Assembly: GCF_014145635.1 (NCBI RefSeq)
Contig: NZ_JACHTC010000001.1
Location: forward strand, 124,001-188,000
Direction: 5' to 3'
From: Myroides sp. WP-1
GTDB taxonomy: Bacteria > Bacteroidota > Bacteroidia > Flavobacteriales > Flavobacteriaceae
Length of the DNA: 64,000 nucleotides
Below the pieces are notes generated by a model. That model was not told where the DNA came from. It made no database searches and saw only the letters and a list, made by a program, of their open reading frames with translations. The position numbers and the translations under genes were made by a program. Shown piece by piece: positions 33,811 through 44,200 of the stretch. Numbering within the stretch: position 1 is the stretch's first letter; each line of letters starts with the position of its first letter.

Positions 33811-35586
33811 ATGAATTTATACACGATATTAAAAAAAATAAAACCCTTTATACAACCGTATAGAAGCTTGGTTATCGGAACATTAGTTTTAACAGCCGTT
33901 GGCTCCATCGCTGTTCAAGTCAATGCATTAGTACTTCGCTATTTGGTTGATGCGTTAACCGCTGTTGTCAATAAAGAAGAAACCTTGCACTGGGGATTTC
34001 AAGTCTTGTTGTGGAGCAGTGTAATTTTAATCCTCAAGGAAATCACTTTTAGTTGTGTACAATTTGGACAACGTTATTTCGGTGAAAAATTGCGCATTTA
34101 TACCTCTCGGGATATCTCTCAATTGGTGGTTGAGCGCATTTTAACCTTTAAAATGGCTTTTTACACCTCAGAAGAAAACGATAGCGGAAAACTACAAACA
34201 CGTATTGATCAAGGAATCAGTAGTATTACCCGTTTAGTACAGAATTTCTTCATCGATATTTTACCGTTGTTTGCCAATGCATTTGTTGCTTTATTCTTTA
34301 TTTATTCTGCTAATGTTTATATTGGTTTAGTCAGTACAGCCATGATTCCGTTGTACTTTTATGTTAGCCAGAAACAAGCCAAAAAGCTAAAGGGATTTAG
34401 ACGAAAAATGAGAAGTTATCGCGAGAATAAGAACAATGGAATTATTTCGTTAATCAATTCAATTACGGTCATTAAATCCTTTGTACGCGAACCCTTAGAA
34501 TCAAAAAAACACGAAGAAATTCAATATGATATGACTGAAAATCAGTTGTATACTCGAAAGATGAGTTTTGTGTTTGATGCTGTAAAGAGTTTTATTGAGC
34601 AGTTTGGACTAGTTGTAATCATTCTCTTGACCACTTATTTTGTGTTGAAAGGACAAATGAGCGTAGGTATGATTATGTTCCACGTGTTGTTGTTCAACAA
34701 TGTTACAGCACCTATTCGTCAATTGCACCGCATTTATGATGATGTCAATGATGCGATGATTTATTCCGAGAGCTTTTTTGAAATTATAGAAGCCAATGAA
34801 GTAGAAGCATCAGGTTCTTATATTCCTGAAAAGATAGAAGGGCGAATAGAATTAAAAGGTGTGTCTTTTCATTATCCCAATGGAACAAGAGCCTTAAAAG
34901 ATGTGTCGATGTTAATTGAACCCAATAAAACAACCGCCTTAGTAGGGTTAAGCGGAGCAGGGAAAAGTACAATTATCAATCTGTTGGATAAGTTTTACGA
35001 ACCCAGTCAAGGACAAATCTTATTAGATGGAGTGGATTTAAGCGCATACGATACGAAAGAACTGCGCAAACACATTGGTTTAGTACTACAGAAGAACCAT
35101 ATTTTTCAAGGTAGTATAGAAGAGAATATTCGATATGGCGATGAAAATGCTACGTTAGAAGAAGTACAAGAAGCAGCGAAGAAGGCTTATATACACGAGC
35201 AAATTATCGATCTACCACAAGGATATGATTCCGATGCTCGTTTGCTCTCTGGCGGTCAACAGCAACGAATAGCCATTGCGCGTTTATTCCTAAAAGATCC
35301 AGCCATTATTTTCTTGGATGAACCTACAGCAAGTTTGGATGCAATTGCAACAGAACAAATTAAACGAAGTTTAGATGCCATTAAGGAAAATAGAACCGTT
35401 ATCATTGTATCACATAGTATTTCTCAAATTATCGACGCCCATCATATTGTTGTGATGGAAAAAGGACAGGTAGTGGAGAGTGGTGTTCATGAAGTATTGT
35501 ATGAAAATAAACAAACCTACCACGAGATATTCTCTGCCATGGCTAATAGTTTGAATCTTGAAAAAATCTCACAAACATTGAGTTAG
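33811..35586 (+). CDS. ABC exporter, fused membrane and ATPase domains
   Basis: A 591-residue half-transporter, read from ATG 33811. Six membrane helices fill about residues 20-300 (ABC_membrane type). The ATPase has Walker A VGLSGAGKST, the Q-loop VLQKNHIF, signature LSGGQQQRIAIAR, Walker B AIIFLDEPTAS and the H-loop VSHSIS. It probably works as a homodimer exporting a lipid or drug-like molecule (MsbA/BmrA class); the substrate cannot be assigned. It is followed by a terminator. Confidence 0.85.
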   Translation: MNLYTILKKIKPFIQPYRSLVIGTLVLTAVGSIAVQVNALVLRYLVDALTAVVNKEETLHWGFQVLLWSSVILILKEITFSCVQFGQRYFGEKLRIYTSRDISQLVVERILTFKMAFYTSEENDSGKLQTRIDQGISSITRLVQNFFIDILPLFANAFVALFFIYSANVYIGLVSTAMIPLYFYVSQKQAKKLKGFRRKMRSYRENKNNGIISLINSITVIKSFVREPLESKKHEEIQYDMTENQLYTRKMSFVFDAVKSFIEQFGLVVIILLTTYFVLKGQMSVGMIMFHVLLFNNVTAPIRQLHRIYDDVNDAMIYSESFFEIIEANEVEASGSYIPEKIEGRIELKGVSFHYPNGTRALKDVSMLIEPNKTTALVGLSGAGKSTIINLLDKFYEPSQGQILLDGVDLSAYDTKELRKHIGLVLQKNHIFQGSIEENIRYGDENATLEEVQEAAKKAYIHEQIIDLPQGYDSDARLLSGGQQQRIAIARLFLKDPAIIFLDEPTASLDAIATEQIKRSLDAIKENRTVIIVSHSISQIIDAHHIVVMEKGQVVESGVHEVLYENKQTYHEIFSAMANSLNLEKISQTLS

Positions 35587-36072
35587 TTAACGGTTGACGG
35601 TTGAATATAAGAAAAGCTAATCCTTTGTAGGATTAGCTTTTTTGTTTGTTGTGCATTGTTTGTTGAATAGAGAATCTTTCTAAATACAGTTAACCGTTTT
35701 TTAAATAGCAATTTCATTAGTGAAGAATAGTAACAATTGACCACAGTTGGCGCTATTTTTTTAAGTGATACAGTAAAGTGCAGAATGAGCAAGTATAGTT
35801 GTACAGTTTTGGGTAAGTTCATAGTGCGTCCATTAAAAGCTTGTTTTTAGTAGACTCACTATAGATTCACCATGAAGGTACACTTGACTCATAGTAAAGA
35901 GGACTATTCTAAAGATTAACGGAGATCAATTCCTATCGTGATTGGTTGGTTGTCTGTTGTTCATCGACAATTGACTAACAACAAACGACAAACAACTCAC
36001 TCTTTTTTTGACCTATATCAATGTTTTTGGATCAAGATAAGCTGAATTTTGTCTCAGTAAAAAACAAAAAAT
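35585..36072 (+). other. Intergenic stretch with terminator and repeat remnants
   Basis: It begins with GTTAACGGTTGACGGTTGA, a relative of the repeat near 28.7 kb, then the ABC gene terminator at 35612-35643. The remainder contains a low-complexity patch of CAAC/AAAC type (about 35940-36000) and no gene. Confidence 0.5.
35612..35643 (+). terminator. ABC transporter terminator
   Basis: A 12-bp stem (AAAAGCTAATCC with GGATTAGCTTTT, 6-base loop) followed by T residues. Confidence 0.8.
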
Positions 36073-36294
36073 ATGAATAATAAATATTACAAGTATGTCA
36101 ATACTTTATTCGTGGTAATCCCGATGACTTTAATTATGGCATTTGTTGGGTTGATTAGAAATTACGGATTTCAGGAAGGATGGTTTTTTCTGTTCTTAAA
36201 AGCGTGGAGTGTTATGTTGCCTGTGGCTTATGCCTCAGCGTTTATCATTATTCCACGAGCAAGAAAATATGCAGAACAATTAATTAAAAAATAA
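36073..36294 (+). CDS. DUF2798 membrane protein
   Basis: A 73-residue protein with two membrane helices (about residues 10-27 and 36-58) separated by a short NYGFQEGW turn, and a basic end RARKYAEQLIKK. This is the DUF2798 family, of unknown function. ribB starts one base after its stop, so the two are in one operon. Confidence 0.75.
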   Translation: MNNKYYKYVNTLFVVIPMTLIMAFVGLIRNYGFQEGWFFLFLKAWSVMLPVAYASAFIIIPRARKYAEQLIKK

Positions 36295-36295
36295 A

Positions 36296-36943
36296 ATGGA
36301 AGACAAACTACAAGCATTTGGAAAGAGCAGTCAAGAACGCGTAGAACGAGCATTGAGCTTTCTAAAGGTTGGAAAAGGAGTATTGTTATTAGATGATCAC
36401 AATAGAGAGAATGAAGCAGATGTAATTTTTTCTGCCCATTTAATGTCAGAGCAAGATATGGCCTTGTTAATCCGTTATTGCAGTGGTGTTATCTGTTTGT
36501 GTTTAACGAATGAAAAAGCAGATACCTTAGCGTTGCCTTATATGGTGGCAGAGAATACAAGTCAATTTCAAACCCCATTTACCATTACGATTGAAGCGGC
36601 AAAAGGAGTAACCACTGGACTTTCAGCTGCTGATCGATTAACGACAGTGCGCGCGGCAAGTAATAAAAATGCCCAAACAACAGATTTGTCTAAACCCGGA
36701 CATATCTTTCCTTTACGAGCGAAGAAAGGGGGCGTATTAGAGCGCAATGGGCATACAGAAGGTAGTGTTGATTTAATGAAATTAGCTGGTTTACCTCCAG
36801 AAGCCGTTTTGTGTGAATTGATGAATGACGACGGAACAATGGCGCGTTTACCAGAAGCGATTGAATTTGCCGTAGAACATAAAATGACCGTGCTAACTAT
36901 CGCAGATATCGTCTATTATCGTACTTTTGTTAGTGAAAAATAA
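36296..36943 (+). CDS. ribB: 3,4-dihydroxy-2-butanone 4-phosphate synthase RibB
   Basis: A 215-residue single-domain enzyme making the four-carbon riboflavin precursor from ribulose 5-phosphate. The active-site loop DDHNRENEADVIFSA is at residues 32-46, followed by the TGLSAADR segment and HTEGSVDLMKLAG with the catalytic Glu. It is similar in length to E. coli RibB and lacks the GTP cyclohydrolase II domain found in RibBA, the usual Bacteroidota form, so it may be an extra copy. It sits between a DUF2798 gene and a Crp-type regulator in one tight operon. Confidence 0.93.
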   Translation: MEDKLQAFGKSSQERVERALSFLKVGKGVLLLDDHNRENEADVIFSAHLMSEQDMALLIRYCSGVICLCLTNEKADTLALPYMVAENTSQFQTPFTITIEAAKGVTTGLSAADRLTTVRAASNKNAQTTDLSKPGHIFPLRAKKGGVLERNGHTEGSVDLMKLAGLPPEAVLCELMNDDGTMARLPEAIEFAVEHKMTVLTIADIVYYRTFVSEK

Positions 36944-36947
36944 CACA

Positions 36948-37511
36948 ATGAAGCAATTAATAACCTACATTCAAGATCGAATTGACGTTACAGAGGAAGA
37001 ATTAGATTTGATTTTGTCTTTTTTTACCTATGAAAAAGTCAAAAAAGGCGAGCAACTCAACGCTGGAATCGGGCAAACACAAAAATTGTACTTTGTGTGT
37101 AAGGGGTGTTTGCGCATTTTTTATATTAATGAAGCAGGACAAGATGCTACGCGTTTTTTTGCCTTTGAAAATCAATTTGCAACAACTTTGGTCAACTTTA
37201 TCCAAGGAAATAGTACAGATGAGTACATGCAAGCTCTAGAAGAAAGTGATGTGTATGCAATTACACATCATCATTTTTATGAATTACTCGATTTAGTTCC
37301 CCAATGGGAAAAATTCTATCGCAAGTATTTGGAGTTTGCTTATATCAACAATACCAGTAGGTTATTTGCCATGGTTACCATGGATGCAGCAACGCGTTAT
37401 CAAGATTTACTATGTCAAAGCCCCCAAATTGTAAGACGACTACCCAATAAAATTGTCGCTTCTTATCTAGGAGTTTCTCAAGAGACCTTAAGTCGAATCA
37501 AAGCAAAATAA
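36948..37511 (+). CDS. Crp/Fnr-family regulator
   Basis: A 187-residue protein read from ATG 36948, five bases after ribB. Residues about 15-120 form a cyclic-nucleotide-binding-like beta-roll (KKGEQLNAGIGQTQKLYFVCKGCLRI). The end carries the recognition part of a winged helix-turn-helix, NKIVASYLGVSQETLSRIKAK, and stops immediately after it, as usual for Bacteroidota Crp-type proteins. The cAMP-contact residues of true CRP are not evident, so the effector is unknown. It may regulate its own operon with ribB. Confidence 0.85.
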   Translation: MKQLITYIQDRIDVTEEELDLILSFFTYEKVKKGEQLNAGIGQTQKLYFVCKGCLRIFYINEAGQDATRFFAFENQFATTLVNFIQGNSTDEYMQALEESDVYAITHHHFYELLDLVPQWEKFYRKYLEFAYINNTSRLFAMVTMDAATRYQDLLCQSPQIVRRLPNKIVASYLGVSQETLSRIKAK

Positions 37512-37534
37512 ACATTTTATACATTTAATTTCCT

Positions 37535-37570
37535 AACCTATTACAGCGCGCGCTGTAATAGGTTTTTTTT
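37535..37570 (+). terminator. Terminator of the DUF2798-ribB-crp operon
   Basis: A perfect 30-bp palindrome (37535-37549 with 37550-37564, core CTATTACAGCGC) followed by a long T-run. Confidence 0.85.
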
Positions 37571-38094
37571 TGTTTTTTACTCAAGAAGTAGAATTAAATA
37601 AATAAACGCATTTTGCGAACTATATTGGTGAATTTTAATCAAAATCTAAATTTTTTTTTTGAATTCACAAAAACTAAAGTTATTTGCTTTAAATGTTAAA
37701 AATTATGTTTTTTTTAAAATTAAAAAGAAAATAATTTCTTAAACTATTTTATCTAAAATATGAGATAAATCCTTTATATTTATTCCAAAATTTTAAAAAT
37801 ACTCCATTCATTTATAAAAAATAATTGTATTATGTGTTTGGTTTTTTCAAAAAACAATGTTTTATATACTATTTTTTAAAACTTTTGAGCGATCTTAAAC
37901 TATTAAAATTATGCAAATTAAAAAGCGATAAAGCATACTGTAGTTTGTCCAGAAAAGAGAATAAAGTGTAAAGCGAATTAATAAGAAAATTAACAAGCAA
38001 TCGAATTATGTGATGGTGTTGATTTGATAAATTTTTAAAATGAATAGGTTTTTTTCTTTTAAAAATGAAAAAAATTGATTTTGAGTGGATTACG

Positions 38095-38119
38095 AAAGAG
38101 GATTAAGTCCTCTTTTTTT
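38095..38119 (+). terminator. Orphan terminator-like hairpin
   Basis: AAAGAGGA (38095-38102) pairs with TCCTCTTT after a 5-base loop, then T residues. No gene precedes it on this strand within 500 bases. Confidence 0.5.
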
Positions 38120-38254
38120 AAAAAAATAAGATAAAATTAAATAAGTTCTCATTTGGTATAATATTTGTTAAGTGTAATTATAGTGAAGAAAAATTGTTTT
38201 TTTAGTAGTTTTTCTTTCTAAAATAAAATACATAATTGAAATAAATAGTGGTTT

Positions 38255-41200
38255 ATGAAAAAAAATGTACTTTCAGTAGCGTTATTGATGATGTCGGGCT
38301 TCGCTTTCGGGCAAGTAGGTATAGGAACTGCGAATCCGAATCCTGCTGCGTTATTAGATGTAGAAGCTAAAGCAGGTAGTTTTAAAGGAGTCTTGATTCC
38401 AAGAGTGCCTTTGTCTTCTACAAGTGATAATTCGAGCTTCAACGGAAAAAACACGCCTAATAGTTTATTAGTGTTTAATACGACAGACAATAAAGATCTA
38501 AAACCAGGATACTATTATTGGTTTGATAAAAGTTGGGTTCGCCTAATTTCATCTACAGATGATTTGTTAGAAGAATTAGCGATCAATGAAGAACTAGCCG
38601 TAAACGTAGCGCAACAAAGCTTGTATTTACGCGATACAAAAAACAACGTTGTATCTGTCCCATTAGCCGATATTAATTTGGTGACAACGTTAACCAGCGA
38701 GGGAGATGGAAAATATGTGTATAGATCAGAAGATAATACTGAAACTATAATCGACGTAGCAACAGATGTGATTAATAATATTTCTTTGATCATCAATCAA
38801 GAAGAGGTGATTAACGAAATAATTCAATCTATCACAGTAAATGCTAAAGCACTAACAGGCGATGAAAGTATTGAGGTTGTAGGAGGAGAACATGCTGTTT
38901 TAGCAACAACGCAATTGCGAATTAAAAATGCGGGAATTACCCCTGCTAAGATTCAACCAGGTGGACTAAAACAATTACTAGTTACCGATGAAAATGGGGT
39001 AGTTGCTTGGGTTGACGCTACAGATGATATCATCAAAGAAGTAGTAGAACACAATGAGGTAGTAACCTTATTAGTAGATGGTGGCGATGGAACGTTTACC
39101 TATTACAATGAAAAAGGTATTGATGCTAATGGAAATGTCATTCCAAACACTGGAGTTAAATTCGATGCCAATACACTTCGCATTGTCAAATCAGGAGATA
39201 ATAAATACGAATTTTACGATAAAACGAGTGATACGACACCGATTGCGGTGATTGATGTTGCGGGAAGTGTCATCGAAAATATTACGGAAATCTTAAACGA
39301 TACAACCGTACAAAACGATATCTACAATGCCGTAGCTGCTCAAGGAAAAGCTGCTACTGCTGCAGATGGTTCGATTCAAGTAGATAACGGAGGGCAAGCA
39401 GTATTGAACGAAATGCAAATTTCCGTTGCCAATGCAGGAATTACTCCTGCTAAGATTCAACCAGGTGGATTGAAACAATTACTAGTTACCGATGAAAATG
39501 GGGTAGTTGCTTGGGTTGACGCTACAGATGATATCATCAAAGAAGTAGTAGAACACAATGAAGTAGTAACCTTATTAGTTGATGGTGGCGATGGAACGTT
39601 TACCTATTACAATGAAAAAGGTATTGATGCTGATGGAAATGTCATTCCAAACGCTGGAGTTAAATTCGATGCCAATACACTTCGCATTGTCAAATCAGGA
39701 GATAATAAATACGAATTTTACGATAAAACGAGTGATACGACACCTATCGCGGTGATTGATGTTGCGGGAAGTGTCATCGAAAATATCACAGAAATCTTAA
39801 ATGATACAACCGTACAAAACGATATCTACAATGCCGTAGCTGCTCAAGGAAAAGCCGCTACTGCTGCAGATGGTTCGATTCAAGTAGATAACGGAGGGCA
39901 AGCAGTATTGAACGAAATGCAAATTTCCGTCGCCAATGCGGGAATTACTCCTGCTAAGATTCAACCGGGTGGATTAAAACAATTACTAGTTACCGATGAA
40001 AATGGGGTAGTTGCTTGGGTTGACGCTACAGATGATATCATCAAAGAAGTAGTAGAACACAATGAAGTAGTAACCTTATTAGTTGATGGTGGCGATGGAA
40101 CGTTTACCTATTACAATGAAAAAGGTATTGATGCTGATGGAAATGTCATTCCAGGAATGGGAGTGAAATTCGATGCGAATACCTTGAGAATAAAAGAAAG
40201 AGAAGGAAGTACTGGTAAGGGAATCTTCGATTTTTATGATGGAGCAACCACTGTTGAAAGTCCTTTAATGACGATTAATACACGTGCAAAGTCTATTGTA
40301 TATGAAAATAACTCAACTAGTATTCAAGGTGGAAACGTACAAGATGTTTTAGACAATATTATTCGCAAAGTGGAACAAGCACAAGGTAGTACAGCTTCTT
40401 TAAAAGGAAATGGAATCTTAGTGAATAATCAGGCAGAGGTAACGAATGCGGTGTTAAAAGACATAACCTTAACCCTTGCTGATGATGCGGTAACAGAAAC
40501 TAAAATTTTAGACGGTTCTGTGAATACATTTAAGCTGAGAAATGAAGCCGTTACTACAGCTAAGATAAAACCAGGGGGGCTTAAACAACTATTAGTTACC
40601 GATGAAAATGGGGTAGTTGCTTGGGTGGACGCTACAGATGATATCATCAAAGAAGTGGTAGAACACAATGAAGTAGTAACCTTATTAGTTGATGGTGGCG
40701 ATGGAACGTTTACCTATTACAATGAAAAAGGTATTGATGCTGATGGAAATGTCATTCCAAACGCTGGAGTTAAATTCGATGCCAATACACTTCGCATTGT
40801 CAAATCAGGAGATAATAAATACGAATTTTACGATAAAACGAGTGATACGACACCGATTGCGGTGATTGATGTTGCGGGAAGTGTCATCGAAAATATTACG
40901 GAAATCTTAAACGATACAACCGTACAAAATGATATCTACAATGCCGTAGCTGCTCAAGGAAAAGCTGCTACTGCTGCAGATGGTTCGATTCAAGTAGATA
41001 ACGGAGGGCAAGCAGTATTGAACGAAATGCAAATTTCCGTTGCCAATGCGGGAATTACTCCTGCTAAGATTCAACCAGGAGGATTGAAACAACTGTTAGT
41101 TACCGATGAAAATGGGGTAGTTGCTTGGGTTGACGCTACAGATGATATCATCAAAGAAGTGGTAGAACACAATGAGGTAGTAACCTTATTAGTTGATGGT

Positions 41201-44200
41201 GGCGATGGAACGTTTACTTATTACAATGAAAAAGGTATTGATGCTGATGGAAATGTCATTCCAAACGCTGGAGTTAAATTCGATGCCAATACACTTCGCA
41301 TTGTCAAATCAGGAGATAATAAATACGAATTTTACGATAAAACGAGTGATACGACACCGATTGCGGTGATTGATGTTGCGGGAAGTGTCATCGAAAATAT
41401 CACAGAAATCTTAAATGATACAACCGTACAAAATGATATCTACAATGCCGTAGCTGCTCAAGGAAAAGCCGCTACTGCTGCAGATGGTTCGATTCAAGTA
41501 GACAATGGAGATCAAGCGGTATTAAATGCCATGCAAATTTCCGTTGCCAATGCTGGAATTACCCCTGCTAAGATTCAACCAGGTGGATTAAAACAATTAC
41601 TAGTTACCGATGAAAATGGGGTAGTTGCTTGGGTTGACGCTACAGATGATATCATCAAAGAAGTCGTAGAACACAATGAAGTAGTAACCTTATTAGTTGA
41701 TGGTGGCGATGGAACGTTTACCTACTACAACGAAAAGGGAATTGATGCCAATGGAGATATCATTCCAGGTAGCGGAATAGCATTCGATGCTAATACACTA
41801 AAAATTGTAAAAACAGCGGATAACAAATACGAATTTTACGATAAAACGAGTAATACTACACCGATAGGAACAATTGATGTAACTAGTAGTGTAATTGAGA
41901 ATATAACGGAAATACTCAATACAGAAGAAGTACAGAATGAAATTTACAATTCTGTTGCTGCTAATGGAAAGAAAATGGCAAGTAGTGATGGATCTATTTC
42001 TGTAACAGGAGGAAATAAAGCAGTCTTAAATGCTGTAACCATCAACATTGAGAATGAAGGAGTAACAGCAGCGAAGATTAAAAATAAAACCATTACAGCA
42101 GCTAAAATGGATGTGACAGGAGTTGCTAATGGTGCTGTATTAACTGCTGACGGATTGGGTAACGCTTCGTATCAAACACCAACATCAGTAGTAGCACCAG
42201 CGATGCAAGGAGATTTAGTCGGTGAAACCGATGTAATCAACGTAATTGGTGGTGAAAATGTATTATTTGGTGATACAACTAAAAAAGTAACCATCGAAAT
42301 TAATGCGGGTGGAATTGCCAACGATCATTTAAGACATCAGTCAATCAAAGCAGAGAAATTCGATGCAACGGGTGAAACTGCAGGGCACGTAGCTACAGTT
42401 AATGCGGATGGTTCAGTGAGTTACCAAGCCTTAACACCTGCGGCTATTACCAGCAAAGGAGATATTACAACCGATGGTGTTGTAACGGTGAATGATGGAG
42501 TAGGTAAAGTATTGGGTAATGTGCATTTTGGAATTAAAAATCAATCGGTTGAAGCTGGAAAATTAGATGCAACAGGAGCGCCAGAAGGAGCGGTAGCAAC
42601 AGTGAATGCTGATGGATCGGTTGCCTATAAAGTGCTAGAAGCTAGTGCGATTGCTGAAAAAGGAGATATTACAACGGATGGTATTATCAAAGTTGATAAT
42701 GGTACAGCCAAAGTATTAGCCGATGTCAACTTGAGTATTGAAGATAAATCAATTACTGCTGCTCAAATTACAGATGGAACCATTACAAATGATCAAATTG
42801 CAGGAAATACGATTACCGTAGATAAGATATCCGCAGGGAATGAACCGCCAAAACGCGCCTTAGTTATTGATGAATTTGGTGTGGTGAAATGGGGAGAACT
42901 AGATGATTTAGTGACGGATGCTGCAGGTAATTTAACAACAGATAATATTGTTGAAATTCAAACAGGTGATGGAATAAACACGTTGTTTAACGATGTAAAA
43001 CTGGGAATCAAAGACGGTAGTATTACCAACAAACAAATTCAAGATCAAACCATCCAAATTGAAAAATTAAGCAGTATAGGTGCTACAGGAGAAGGAATGA
43101 TTTTAGTTTCTACTGCAACTGGCGGTTTTGAATATGTTGCCAGAGAGAGTATTGAAACAGATGGAGAGGATTTGAAATTAGATACGGCGCTAGAATTTGT
43201 GGAAGGAAATGGAGTGGATGCCGTATTAGTTCCGACAAAAATAGGAGTGAAAAATGCCGGGATTACCACAGTTAAATTAGCAGATGGCGCTGTAACACCA
43301 GCGAAGATCAATGCTATTGGAGCAGAGGAAAATGCGGTATTAACAGCAGACGGACAAGGAAATGTAAGCTATAAAAAAATCAATGAAACGGTTTTTGAAG
43401 GAACTGAAGCAGATTTAGTATCAGATGGATCGTTGTTAATCCCAGAGGATAATAAAGCAGTTCTAAATGAGTTAACTATTGGTATCGCTGATAGTGGAGT
43501 AAAGAACCAACATTTAGAAAATAAGTCGGTTACAGTTTCTAAAATCAATGCAGAAACTGCGGGTAACGGTGCAGTATTGACAGCTGATGGAGCTGGTAAT
43601 ACAACGTTTAAACCTTTAAATGAAGTTGCTCTTGTACAAGGACAAGCTGTTTCTTCTTCGGATCAGTCTATTGCTGTACCTGCAGGTAACAAAGCTACCT
43701 TACAACCTTTAGACATTATGGTGGCTACAGGTGGAATTAAGAAAGATCACTTAGCAGCAAAAGCGGTAACAGAAGACAAAATCGGTTCAAACAAACCTGG
43801 TGGATTGCTATTAACCACAACAGGACAAGGGGGAGCAGAATTCCGATCTTTAGGACAAGTAATCGGCAACAACGGAAAAGAAATTGTTGGTGAAGAGGGA
43901 ATTGAAGTCGTAGGCGGACAACAAGCTGCCTTAGCAGATGTGACGCTTTCTATCAAAAATGGAGGCGTTACCAATGAAAAATTAGCCGAAAATGCAGTGG
44001 CAACGATCAATGTTCAAGATCAAACCATTACTGCAGCTAAAATACTTGGAGATGAACCAAGACAAATTTTGGGAACAGATGCTAGTGGTCTTGTGAAATG
44101 GATGGATGCTGACGATAGCATACTAACAACAATCATCCAAGCCAATGAAATTGTAACGGTATTAAAAGACAATGAAGATGGTACGTTTACGTACTATAAC

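Larger units (their letters stand above)
37512..38254 (+). other. Long AT-rich intergenic region upstream of the giant repeat gene
   Basis: It starts with the palindromic terminator at 37535-37570. The next 500 bases are very AT-rich with poly-A and poly-T runs and no gene-sized frame. A second terminator-like hairpin (38095-38119) suggests that a short transcript ends there. The last 130 bases would hold the promoter of the giant gene; a possible -7-like TATTTG lies near 38161-38166. Confidence 0.5.
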
